The notes beneath the pieces were generated by a model. That model was not told where the DNA came from. It made no database searches and was given only the letters and a program-made list of their open reading frames with translations. A stretch of 43,896 bases of DNA from Paraburkholderia panacisoli. Lineage in GTDB: Bacteria; Pseudomonadota; Gammaproteobacteria; Burkholderiales; Burkholderiaceae. The DNA is taken from assembly GCF_008369935.1 (NCBI RefSeq), contig NZ_VTUZ01000062.1, positions 1 through 43,896 of the forward strand. Reading direction: 5' to 3'. Below are positions 34,859 through 43,047 of this stretch, piece after piece. The translations under genes and the position numbers were made by a program. Position 1 is the first letter of the stretch. Each line of letters starts with the position of its first letter.

Positions 34859-35664
34859 ACGTTGCACGTCCTCGCGGTACGTATTGCCTGAAGGCAGCCG
34901 CCCGCTGCGCGCCACTGGTGGCTGCCGCCGGCTTCGCCATGGCAACCCCGTTGCCGACGCCGCCGTGCGGGACACCGCCGGTGCCGGCCTACGCGTCGCT
35001 GGGCGCGCAACCCGCGATTTCGATCCTGCGCGGCGAGGAGCTCGATACGAGTGTGTGGCGGCCGTCCTCGTGCACCGGATGGCCTGCCGCGTCTCGCTCC
35101 CGGGTTGTCGTCGCGCTCGCGGGGTTGGCCCGCGTCGCCGACGGTCCCGAGACGCTGTTGACACGTGCCGGGGCGGTCTCCACCCTGCGAACTGTGCGCT
35201 ACTGGTCCACGACCGACAAGAAGTGGCGTCCCTTGTTCCTGGACGCCGCAGCGCTGGCCGGACCCGCGGAGGCCGGGAGACGGCGGGATGATTTCCGCCC
35301 GTCGGAACTGCAAGCCGGTCGAACCTTTTACTATTGGGTGGACGACAGCCGCTCCGGCCCCATGGTGTACCGGGTGCGGGTGCTGGAGCGCAGTCCGCAC
35401 CGGGTGGCGCTGGCCGAGGAAAATGTGTCGCCGGTCCGTGCGTTCGGACTGACAGTGTTCCAGCCGGCGGCGCTGCAGACGGTAGTGTTCGCACAGCGCC
35501 AGGCGGACGAAATATGGGGCTTGTATATTCTCGTGCGCATCGACCGGCAAGCCAGCAGTTTTATTGCGAGCGGGCACGAGGCCTCTACGGCGAACCGGGC
35601 GCTGGCACTGTTCCGGCACCTGGCCGGCGTTCCGACCGACGCGGAACCACCGGCCGTGCGATGA
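34855..35664 (+). CDS. Secreted hypothetical protein (probably DUF6675)
   Basis: A 269-residue protein with an exported N-terminus (KAAARCAPLVAAAGFAMA). A soluble domain follows with TVRYWSTTDKKWRPLFLDAA, FRPSELQAGRTFYYWVDDSR, VYRVRVLERSPHRVALAEEN and a C-terminal GHEASTANRALALFRHLAG. I associate this with DUF6675, whose role is unknown, but I cannot verify it. GGAGG lies 9 bases before the ATG. The upstream gene, of which only the end remains, overlaps it, indicating a former operon. No clear gene follows on the plus strand up to 35853. Confidence 0.7.
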   Translation: MNVARPRGTYCLKAAARCAPLVAAAGFAMATPLPTPPCGTPPVPAYASLGAQPAISILRGEELDTSVWRPSSCTGWPAASRSRVVVALAGLARVADGPETLLTRAGAVSTLRTVRYWSTTDKKWRPLFLDAAALAGPAEAGRRRDDFRPSELQAGRTFYYWVDDSRSGPMVYRVRVLERSPHRVALAEENVSPVRAFGLTVFQPAALQTVVFAQRQADEIWGLYILVRIDRQASSFIASGHEASTANRALALFRHLAGVPTDAEPPAVR

Positions 35665-35853
35665 CTTGGGTCGTGACGCAACAGGCCCCTCGTCGATGCG
35701 TCAATCGCTTGCTGCGGCGCTCTCGCGCGCTTTCCTGCAGTACGCGGCCGCGGTGTACGGTCTCACACTTCCCGGTGTTGTTCGTCCGGGTCGAAAACTG
35801 TCAGTAGCTCAATAATTCCCGCTTGTGCGGACTCCGTTTCTCCCACCCATCGA

Positions 35854-36078
35854 CTAACGGAAGCCGGAGACCACGACCTTTTTCCCTTCAAAGCTTTCTT
35901 GCACACCTTGCTCGCAACCCATTGGACACGTTACTTTGCCGTCCCCGCTCGCGCCTGACACGATGACCGCCCTGTAGACAACGGATTCGATGAGCGTCCC
36001 GTCGGCAGCGACGACGATGTTCAGATCAGTTTCGACGCCGGCCGGCACGGCCCCGCCGGCGGCATAGACGATTTTCAT
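35854..36078 (-). CDS. Hypothetical protein, 74 residues
   Basis: Starts MKIVYAAGGAVPAGVETDLN and includes ESVVYRAVIVSGASGDGKVT and CPMGCEQGV. AAAGGAGG lies nine bases before the ATG, a very strong ribosome site that rules out the longer upstream frame. The CPMGC segment could bind a metal. No family is recognised. It is monocistronic as far as can be seen. Confidence 0.7.
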   Translation of the reverse strand: MKIVYAAGGAVPAGVETDLNIVVAADGTLIESVVYRAVIVSGASGDGKVTCPMGCEQGVQESFEGKKVVVSGFR

Positions 36079-37162
36079 TGGCTTGGCCTCCTTTGAAAGT
36101 TGAGTCGCGGGGTGTCGATGGTCAGGCAGCGGGTCGCCTGTCACAGAGCATGACGCTGCCTCGCGGTGGGCAACCCGCGATGCGATGTAGCTGGGTGAAA
36201 TCGGCAAATCGGATGCCGTGAGACGCGTGTCGAGTAAACGGGTAGGAGGATCAGATATTCGGGGCGCCGCTAAAGAATGCCTCGCTTGGATTGCGTCGCA
36301 ACGGACGACCGGAGATTGACCAGCTAGCGAGAAGAGCGCGTCGTTATTGCATGCGGATTATTCAACTACGTATGGGGTGGGTGTCATAACAGAGCAAGTT
36401 TATGAAGCAAGTGCGTATGACGTCCTCCGCGTACTTGCCATAACATCCGGCTGTATTCACGCACGACCTTAAGGAAAACTGACGAAATCGCCGTTCGTCG
36501 TCGCGGCAGCAAAGTTGCGTCAAGTTGTGGGTATAACGGCGTCGCCGTAGTTGATCGCGCCACGTCGCCCGCGGCCTGAAGGCCGATTGCTTCCAATGGC
36601 GCGTTTGCGCGCGCCGTGAGATCCGGACCTGCTTGTCGCGCGATTCATTCTTGTCGCACCGGAAGAGTGGACGGTCGACATGGGTTGTTACGGGGACGCA
36701 CCCTGACGTTGATTTTGAAGAGGGCGCGATTTTGGCAGCGCTGGTGCGCGTGTATGAGCAAGCGCTGAAATCGTCGGCTGTCCTGCCCGCACACCGAGCG
36801 CCCAGTCGAGAAGTGTCGCGAACGTCCCGCGCGTCAATGGTCCCGATGTGTCCATCCTGCTTAATGCGTACAACTCGCCTTTGCATCCGTCCCTGCTACG
36901 AGGTTTGACGCGGCGTCTCTATCTTTGGTCATTGTCGGTCCGGATCAGCAAAGCTTATTTAGGCCGCGCGAGCGCTTTTGCAAGAAAGCACGGTCGCGCC
37001 TCAGGTTTTCTTAAGGAAGCGTCCCGCACACTTAAACCCATCATTGCCTTACTTTTCTTAAAGGGATGTCACACATTGCGAAGAAGACTCGAAGTTTGCG
37101 CTTTCAGCGCCGCGTCTCTGCATGTCTGTGACGGGCCCCCTGGACTGCCTACATGAGGGAAT
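36079..37162. other. Long intergenic region
   Basis: About 1.1 kb with no supported gene. A CTTAAG-N5-CTGACG direct repeat lies at 36468-36484. TCAGG and TAAGG 11 bp apart lie at 37001-37016, upstream of the second DUF347 gene. Frames at 36362-36886 on the minus strand look random. Confidence 0.4.
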
Positions 37163-37921
37163 ATGGACACAACGAAGCACATGGCGATGACCAAGGTGCC
37201 TGAGGTCACGCTTGGTTTCTGGATCGTCAAGATCGCAGCGACGACACTAGGCGAGACCGGCGGAGATGCAGTCTCGATGTCGATGAATCTGGGCTACCTT
37301 GTCGGCACGATCATTTTCGCGGTGATATTCTTCGCCGCTGTCAGCGCCCAGATTCGGGCGAACCGGTTTAATCCGATTCTTTACTGGGTAACCATCGTCG
37401 CCACCACGACAGTCGGTACGACGCTTGCAGACTTTTCCGACCGATCTCTCGGGATCGGCTACGCCGGCGGAAGTACGATCCTTCTCGTTTTGCTGCTGGG
37501 CTCGCTCTTCACTTGGTACAAGATGATGGGTTCGGTATCTGTGACGACTGTATCTTCACCCAGGGCGGAGATGTTTTACTGGGTGACGATCATGTTTTCC
37601 CAGACGCTCGGCACCGCGTTGGGCGACTGGACTGCTGACACAGTTGCGCTCGGCTACAGCGGCGCGGCCATTGTTTTCGGTGGCCTGCTGCTGGTGCTCG
37701 TTGTAGCGCACTACTGGACCAACATCTCATCGACGATACTCTTCTGGGCCGCGTTCATTCTGACTCGTCCGCTCGGAGCGGCGCTCGGTGACTTTCTCGA
37801 CAAGCCAATCGACCATGGTGGTCTGGCGATGAACCGTTATGCCGCTTCGATCGCGCTTCTAGGCTTCATCCTGACCAGTTTGATGGTCTTCAGGCAAAGA
37901 GCAGCAAAGGCCGCTCATTGA
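37163..37921 (+). CDS. DUF347/COG4705 membrane protein, copy 2
   Basis: A 252-residue polytopic inner-membrane protein of the DUF347 repeat family. The four repeats are KVPEVTLGFWIVKIAATTLG, TTTVGTTLADFSDRSLGIGY, MFSQTLGTALGDWTADTVAL and LTRPLGAALGDFLDKPI, with about eight membrane segments. It is a paralogue of the protein at 19284-20096, with the same repeat layout. GAGGGA precedes the ATG. A 7-bp GC-rich hairpin follows the stop. The function is unknown. It lies just left of the mobile-element nest. Confidence 0.85.
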   Translation: MDTTKHMAMTKVPEVTLGFWIVKIAATTLGETGGDAVSMSMNLGYLVGTIIFAVIFFAAVSAQIRANRFNPILYWVTIVATTTVGTTLADFSDRSLGIGYAGGSTILLVLLLGSLFTWYKMMGSVSVTTVSSPRAEMFYWVTIMFSQTLGTALGDWTADTVALGYSGAAIVFGGLLLVLVVAHYWTNISSTILFWAAFILTRPLGAALGDFLDKPIDHGGLAMNRYAASIALLGFILTSLMVFRQRAAKAAH

Positions 37922-37936
37922 TTGATATTCCAGGCA

Positions 37937-37955
37937 GCCGCACACCTTGTGCGGC
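37937..37955 (+). terminator. Hairpin after the second DUF347 gene
   Basis: GCCGCAC (37937-37943) pairs with GTGCGGC (37949-37955) across five bases. There is no T-run, so it is a weak terminator candidate. The following 37956-38208 holds no recognised gene. Confidence 0.5.
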
Positions 37956-38208
37956 CCCGTTCAACCCGTTCGTAACGCCTGTCTCCGCGACAGCCTTCAG
38001 CGGTCGTATCAGGCGACTTATCCTGCAGCACTCTGACTTGGAGTCATATGCGAACTTCGCAGCAAGCGATGTATTCGACCGCGAGCCCGACAGATTTGAC
38101 CACCGTTATTCCCGGCGCGGGTCTATGATTCGCGCTGGCGAGCGAGTGACAGTGAGGGGCATGGTCGATGACCGTGACGGCGGCCGCAGGAGCAACGATG
38201 ACCGTTGC

Positions 38209-38856
38209 ACCCGGCGGACTCAACCGGTGGATGCAATAGTTTGCTGGAATCGTTGGGCGGGCGTCTCGTAGTTCAGTGTCTTTCTCGGACGCTCGTTCAA
38301 TCGTCTTGCCACAGCATTGAGATTGGCTTGCGAATGCATTGACAGGTCGGTGTCTTTGGGGAAGTACTGCCTTAATAGCCCGTTTGTATTTTCGTTCGAT
38401 CCGCGCTGCCATGGATGCTGGGGATCGCAGAAGTAGACCTGGATATCAGTGGGCACGGTGAAGCGTTTGTGCCCGGCCATCTCCGTTCCCCGATCCCATT
38501 TCAGAGATTTATAAAGTTCCTGGGGCAATTTGCCGGCATGTCCGATGAGTGCATTGACGACTGTCTCGTTGTCCTTGCTGGCTATCTTGATCAGCATGAC
38601 GTAACGTGTCTGGCGTTCGACGAGTGTTGCAATCTGGCTGCTGCCGCTACCGCACAGCAGATCACCTTCCCAGTGGCCCGGTACCGCGCGGTCTTCAACG
38701 GTCGCGGGGCGCTCGCTGATCGATACCGTGTCGTGAATCCCGCCGTGATCCTGCGTCTTCAGCGTGTGATGGCGCGAACGGCGCATGGCCCGGGTGCGCC
38801 GCAAGTGTTCGAGCAATTCCTTCTTCAAGGCGCCCCGGGCCTGGATGAAGAGACTG
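38209..38856 (-). pseudogene. IS30-family transposase, 3' part
   Basis: Encodes the C-terminal ~210 residues of an IS30 transposase: SLFIQARGALKKELLEHLRR, then HWEGDLLCG with the first catalytic aspartate, VNALIGHAGKLPQ, LKWDRGTEMAGHKRFT with the second, and the third in GSNENTNGLLRQYFPKDTD. The sequence ends QQTIASTG at 38220. The N-terminal ~120 residues with the DNA-binding helices are absent because the frame is cut at 38857 by the IS21 terminus. A scar of the same IS end is at 21283-21325. Confidence 0.9.
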
Positions 38857-38928
38857 TGTCAAACGCAATCTCAAGTTGATACAGCTTTGGAGTGAACCCC
38901 TGAGGCTGGACCGGGGTTTGGCCAAAAA

Positions 38929-39126
38929 CTAAGCCGCTTGCCGGGCGAGTCGATCCTCAAATTGCGTGGGCGACAGATAACCTAACGACGAGTGCATACG
39001 TCGTGCGTTGTACACGTCTTCCAGAAACACGGGAAGCCTGGACGTGACGTCCGCGAAGGTCTCGTACGCGGCGAGATAGATTTCCTCGACCTTGAGGGTC
39101 TTCATAAAGCTCTCTGCCTGCGCGTT
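38929..39126 (-). pseudogene. IS3 transposase orfB, 3' part
   Basis: Reads DNAQAESFMKTLKVEEIYLA, AYETFADVTSRLPVFLEDVY and NARRMHSSLGYLSPTQFEDR. This is the C-terminal part of an IS3 OrfB with the catalytic glutamate. It continues the frame of the 42446-43047 piece once the insert is removed. Confidence 0.9.
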
Positions 39127-39165
39127 ATCGTAAGTCAGCAACTGCTTGTCGTGACGACGGTTGTG

Positions 39166-39180
39166 CGACCGTAACGGTCG
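39166..39180. repeat. Palindrome at the element's left end
   Basis: CGACCGTAACGGTCG is a perfect 7-bp palindrome with one central base, 40 bp inside the left junction and at the start of the DUF5372-like frame. It could be a binding site for the recombinase or for the HTH protein. Confidence 0.55.
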
Positions 39181-39224
39181 AGATCACCCATCCCTTTCAC
39201 CCTCGGCGTGGGACCCAGGTCCAG

Positions 39225-39443
39225 TTGGCTACCCGGCGCATTAACTGGGGAGAAGACCGTGTCATGTTCTACGACGAACGTGGCCAGTTGGTCTCCATAT
39301 TGGCCTCATGGACCGACGTGGATGGGCCAGACGTTTTCACGCAGGCTGCGGCGGGACGCTCCGCCTTTCGGGTCGATGACCTTCGAAGGTTGCGCGTGCT
39401 GATCGACGACCTAAGGCTGGAGGTCTTGGATCGTGTCAAGTAA
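39225..39443 (+). CDS. DUF5372-like protein
   Basis: A 72-residue frame from a TTG. It contains RRINWGEDRVMFYDERGQLV and SILASWTDVDGPDVF, then a C-terminal FRVDDLRRLRVLIDDLRLE. I recognise this as DUF5372, a family seen upstream of recombinase genes in similar elements. The family's first residues (ITHPFHPRRGT, 39183-39215) are encoded in frame upstream of the TTG, but no ATG or GTG precedes them. The frame is open leftwards through the junction into IS3 sequence. It is therefore either start-damaged, or read from a non-standard start. Confidence 0.65.
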   Translation: MATRRINWGEDRVMFYDERGQLVSILASWTDVDGPDVFTQAAAGRSAFRVDDLRRLRVLIDDLRLEVLDRVK

Positions 39444-39559
39444 ATTCTGCCGCGTATGTAAGATAAATTCCGCCGTTCGATATCATCGAGGACAAAGTAG
39501 ACGCACAAAGCTTCCCATAATTACAGCCAAATTTGTTGACTTTCAATTGTGGATTGACC

Positions 39560-39588
39560 TTGACATCGGTCTTTGTGCGGCATATTTT
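39560..39588 (+). promoter_or_regulatory. Sigma-70-type promoter for the HTH-recombinase genes
   Basis: TTGACA (39560-39565) and TATTTT (39583-39588) are separated by 17 bases in a clearly AT-rich stretch (39480-39620) unlike the rest of the element. The predicted start is near 39595, 28 bases before the first likely start codon of the HTH gene. Confidence 0.65.
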
Positions 39589-39622
39589 AAATTACACACG
39601 GTTTTATATTGGCGCCACGATT

Positions 39623-40075
39623 TTGACCAAGCTCGACTCAAAGCTGGAACGCCTCAAACGCCTCGGCGTACTGAATCCGCATCCAGAGAGGGTGTTGGCG
39701 CCCTGGTTCCAGTCGAGCGACTTCTTCGACGCACGCGACCTGATTCAAGTCAAGTACGAGATGCTGCGCCACGTCAGCGTCGACGGCGCATCGAAGGCCG
39801 ACGCTGCAGCGCTGTTCGGTGTGTCCCGACCGACCTTCTATCAGGCCGAGGCCGCGTTTGCTCGCGATGGCCTGGCAGGGCTCGTTCCGAAGCAGCGTGG
39901 GCCCAAGGGTGCGCACAAGCTCAATCTCGAGGCGATGGAATTCGTCGAACGCCATGTCGAAGACGACGGTGCGATTCACGCCCGAACATTAGCCGGGCAA
40001 CTGGAGTCCGAGCTCGGCATCTCGGTCCACCCTCGCAGCATAGAACGCGCGATCGCGCGCAAAAAAAAACCGTAG
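39623..40075 (+). CDS. Helix-turn-helix protein of the recombinase element
   Basis: About 150 residues from TTG 39623: TKLDSKLERLKRLGVLNPHP, then a helix-turn-helix (VDGASKADAAALFGVSRPTF, YQAEAAFARDGLAGLVPKQR GP) and a C-terminal helical region GISVHPRSIERAIARKKKP. The HTH resembles the homeodomain-like domains of IS-type proteins. No ATG start exists in frame, and upstream in-frame starts (to 39533) lie within or before the promoter. The gene ends in nine A residues followed by CCGTAG. The sense of the -1 frame continues past the stop for another 95 codons. Confidence 0.75.
   Translation: MTKLDSKLERLKRLGVLNPHPERVLAPWFQSSDFFDARDLIQVKYEMLRHVSVDGASKADAAALFGVSRPTFYQAEAAFARDGLAGLVPKQRGPKGAHKLNLEAMEFVERHVEDDGAIHARTLAGQLESELGISVHPRSIERAIARKKKP
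40061..40069 (+). other. A9 run: candidate -1 frameshift or transcript slippage site
   Basis: Nine A in a row (codons AAA AAA AAA in the HTH frame) end two codons before the TAG stop. A -1 shift on A_AAA_AAA, or one extra A in the mRNA, reads on as KKKTVEPTSAAVPFAQALTV into the open frame ending at 40362. Runs of this kind are the known slippage sites in IS and dnaX genes. Confidence 0.65.
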
Positions 40076-40362
40076 AGCCAACCAGTGCCGCCGTCCCCTT
40101 CGCGCAAGCCTTGACTGTCGCTTACGAGGCCCTACGCAACGCGGTGATCAACGGCACGCCGCGCCCCGAGGGCGCTGCAGCACTGCGCTATCACGGAATG
40201 CTCCGTGGACTTCCTGTGCTCGTGCAGTCAACAGTGGCGATAGACACCGCCTTGCCTCGCCCCGCGCAGTGTTTGGGCTCATTGCCGGCCGGCGATGAAT
40301 TCGTACGCCTACTCGCCAACCTCGTTCTACGGACCCATTCGGAGCTCGCCCATGTCTACTGA
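40070..40362 (+). CDS. -1-frame continuation of the HTH protein
   Basis: An open frame of about 95 codons without its own start codon: VEPTSAAVPFAQALTVAYEA, LRNAVINGTPRPEGAAALRY, HGMLRGLPVLVQ and a C-terminal LANLVLRTHSELAHVY. The composition is protein-like. Its TGA stop (40360-40362) lies inside the first codons of the recombinase gene, overlapping its ATG by 11 bases. I infer it is expressed as an HTH fusion of about 246 residues through the A9 site. It could instead be a separate gene that lost its start. Confidence 0.6.
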
Positions 40363-42433
40363 ACGGTATCAGAAGGTTACGGACGACCATTTGCGTCGCG
40401 ATGCCTTCCTCTACGTGCGCCAATCGTCGCTACGCCAGGTCTTTGAGAACACCGAGAGTACGAAACGCCAGTACGCGTTACGTGAGCGAGCAGTGTCACT
40501 GGGTTGGCCCATAGAACGCATCCACGTCATCGACACTGATCTGGGACAGTCAGGTGCAAGCGCGGAGCACCGGGACGGCTTCCAGCAACTGGTCTCGGAG
40601 GTCGCCATCGGTCACGCCGGAATCGTCCTGGGACTGGAAGTATCCCGTCTGGCTCGCAATAATGCCGACTGGCATCGACTCATCGAACTTGCGGCACTGA
40701 CACATACCCTGATTCTTGACGAGGACGGCGTATACGATCCAGCTTACTTCAACGATCGCCTGCTGCTCGGTCTGAAGGGAACCATGAGCGAAGCGGAGTT
40801 GCACGTGCTGAACGCGCGACTGCAGGGAGGGATGCGAAACAAGGCGCGGCGTGGTGAGCTCGAACTACCGCTTCCCATCGGGCTGACGTACCATCCAAAC
40901 GGCTCGGTCGTGCTCGACCCCGATCAGCAGATCCACGCAAGCCTGCGACTGCTGTTCGATACCTACAGGCAAACGCGCTCGGCAAGCATGGTAGTACGCC
41001 GGTTCCGTCGGGAAGGCTGGTCCTTCCCGCGTCGGATACGGCGTGGAATCGGCAAAGGTGAAGTGCATTGGGGAGCGCTGAACACGTCGCGCGTGCTGCA
41101 AATCCTCCACAATCCCCGATATGCTGGCGCCTTTGTTTACGGTCGTACGAGAACCGGACGCAAGGCCGACCTGACGAATACGCAAGTGCGGGTCGCGCAA
41201 TCTGACTGGCAGGTTCTAATACGCGAAGCTCACATTGGCTATATCGACTGGGACGAATTCGAGCGCAACCAGGTGACGCTCAGGCAAAGTGCAAACGGCT
41301 TTGGTTCAGAACTCGTGCGAGGGACGTTTCCCCGGGAGGGAGGCGGGCTGCTACAGGGGCGCGTCATTTGCGGCCGATGCGGCAATCGTATGCGTGTTCG
41401 CTATCAGAGGGTAAGCGGAAGACTGGAGCCGTACTACGTATGTCACGACGTCTCCGCTCACGACGCGGGCAAGCCGTGCCAGTCGATACGTGGGCGAGCA
41501 ATCGATGGTGCCATTGGTGCATTGCTCCTGGAGACGGTTGGACCGGCTGCCATCGAAGTAGCGCTTGCAGTCGAAGACGAGATCGCCGGGCGTATCGAGC
41601 AAGCCAACTCCATGCGTCTGAAACAACTGGAACGCGCGCGTTACGAAGCCGAACTCGCCCGCCGTCGTTATATGAATGTCGATCCCGCAAACCGGATGGT
41701 TGCCGACACGCTTGAGGCCGACTGGAACGACCGCCTGCGTCGACTCGACGCGCTGCAGCAAGAACATGATCGCCTACGCCAGTCAGACCACAGATTGCTC
41801 GGCGATGAGGCACGCGCTCGTATCCGCGCACTCGCAGAAGACTTCGCCAACGTATGGAACGACTGCCGTGTTGAATCCGTCGAACGCAAGCGTATGCTCG
41901 GACTCCTGATTGAAGATGTTACCCTTGTAAAGTCGGAGAAGATCTCGATTCACGTGCGTTTCCGGGGCGGCCGCACAACGTCGCTCGAAGTCGATAAACC
42001 CAGACCGATGGCACTTGTTCGCAAGACACAACCGGCTGTCGTCTCGGTCATCGATGAGCTTCTCGAGACATGTACCGATCAGCAGGTTGCTTCGCGACTC
42101 AACGAACTCGGCTATACAAACTGGCAGCATCAGGCATTTACTGCCAGGAAGGTCGCACTGATTCGGACGACATACAGACTGCCGAGCCGTTATGAGCGAT
42201 TGCGCTCGCGCGGTCTGCTTACGGGCGCAGAGCTAGCTGCGCAGCTCGAAGTTAGCCAGACGACGATTCATCAGTGGGGGCGACAAGGGCTTCTACGGCG
42301 CCAGATTTACGGACATGATCACCGATGCCTGTACGAGCCTCCGGGCGACGTCGTGCTTGTGAGGGGCGCGGGTGGAAGCAAAACAACGCGAGCGACCGTC
42401 GTCGCTCCAGCTACCGGACAAGGTGCAATGTGA
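40352..42433 (+). CDS. Large serine recombinase
   Basis: A 693-residue site-specific recombinase from MSTERYQKVTDDHLRRDAFL, with GGAG 8 bases upstream. The N-terminal resolvase domain has the catalytic serine in YVRQSS (about Ser25) and VLGLEVSRLARNN near 90-102. The recombinase domain follows. A zinc ribbon uses cysteines near 340, 343, 365 and 374 (CGRCGNRMR, YYVCHD, KPCQS). A coiled-coil segment lies around 400-470. The C-terminus holds a MerR-like helix-turn-helix (LLTGAELAAQLEVSQTTIHQ WGRQG). It should integrate and excise its own element. No separate excision factor is seen, though the HTH protein is a candidate. Confidence 0.93.
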   Translation: MSTERYQKVTDDHLRRDAFLYVRQSSLRQVFENTESTKRQYALRERAVSLGWPIERIHVIDTDLGQSGASAEHRDGFQQLVSEVAIGHAGIVLGLEVSRLARNNADWHRLIELAALTHTLILDEDGVYDPAYFNDRLLLGLKGTMSEAELHVLNARLQGGMRNKARRGELELPLPIGLTYHPNGSVVLDPDQQIHASLRLLFDTYRQTRSASMVVRRFRREGWSFPRRIRRGIGKGEVHWGALNTSRVLQILHNPRYAGAFVYGRTRTGRKADLTNTQVRVAQSDWQVLIREAHIGYIDWDEFERNQVTLRQSANGFGSELVRGTFPREGGGLLQGRVICGRCGNRMRVRYQRVSGRLEPYYVCHDVSAHDAGKPCQSIRGRAIDGAIGALLLETVGPAAIEVALAVEDEIAGRIEQANSMRLKQLERARYEAELARRRYMNVDPANRMVADTLEADWNDRLRRLDALQQEHDRLRQSDHRLLGDEARARIRALAEDFANVWNDCRVESVERKRMLGLLIEDVTLVKSEKISIHVRFRGGRTTSLEVDKPRPMALVRKTQPAVVSVIDELLETCTDQQVASRLNELGYTNWQHQAFTARKVALIRTTYRLPSRYERLRSRGLLTGAELAAQLEVSQTTIHQWGRQGLLRRQIYGHDHRCLYEPPGDVVLVRGAGGSKTTRATVVAPATGQGAM

Positions 42434-42448
42434 AGCCTACTCCTTGTC
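42417..42448. repeat. Inverted repeat at the right junction
   Basis: GACAAGG (42417-42423) and CCTTGTC (42442-42448) flank the recombinase stop and span the right junction. The right arm overlaps the proposed crossover, so this may be part of the attachment site or a terminator hairpin. Confidence 0.5.
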
Positions 42449-43047
42449 ATAGGGGTTTCCGACTGCACTCATGGACCCGATCAGCCGTAGTGGCCCAACG
42501 CTTCCCGGTAGGCCGCACTAGCGTATTGACAACCCCTGTCGCTATGATGGATGCAACGGCCGGGCTCGGGTCGTCGACTCTCGACCGCAGCATCGAGTGC
42601 GGCGAGCGCCAGTTCTGTATCGATGTAACGGCTCACGGCGTAGCCGACGATGCGTCGACTACAGGCGTCAATAATTGCTGCGAGATACGCAAATCCGGAC
42701 GCCAGGCCGATATACGTTATGTCCGCCACCCACACCTCATTCGGGTTTGTTGGAATCCGGTTGCGATACAGGTTGGGAAATACCGGATTACTGTGATTGC
42801 TGTCCGTTGTCCGAACGAAGCGGCGTCTGTGCTTAACACTCAGATGGCGTTCACGCATGACCCGCGCAATCCGCTTGTGGTTGACCCTGTAGCCTCGATG
42901 GCAGAGCTCGAGGGTGACACGACGATAGCCATACCCGGGAAATTCGTCATGGATGTCGCCGATCAGATCAACCAGCTGGTCATCTGACAGCGCCACTTCG
43001 TGGGCCGTGGAGCGGTAGTAGAAGGTACTACGTGCGAGGTCGATCAT
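42446..43047 (-). pseudogene. IS3 transposase orfB, 5' part
   Basis: Encodes the N-terminal ~200 residues of OrfB: MIDLARSTFYYRSTAHEVAL, NPNEVWVADITYIGLASGFA with the first catalytic aspartate, and CIHHSDRGCQYASAAYREAL with the second. A 1-base deletion near 42484 shifts the frame (ALGHYG then stop; next frame LIGSMSAVGNPYD). It ends where the recombinase element begins and continues at 39126. Confidence 0.9.

Larger units (their letters stand above)
39127..42445 (+). mobile_element. Compact large-serine-recombinase element
   Basis: A ~3.32-kb insertion inside IS3 orfB with three plus-strand ORFs: DUF5372-like, helix-turn-helix, and a large serine recombinase. Its edges are deduced from the interrupted IS3 coding sequence. 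The left junction is gcctgcgcgTTatcgtaag and the right junction is gcctactccTTgtcatagg. Both share the GCCT..C..TT.TC.TA pattern, as expected for attL and attR. There are no terminal inverted repeats or DDE gene, so movement is most likely by the serine recombinase. The exact crossover bases (TT or TC) are inferred. Confidence 0.8.

Noticed and set aside
34502..35619. Large minus-strand frames opposite the DUF6675-like gene
   Set aside because: Their composition mirrors the coding strand and no domain is visible.
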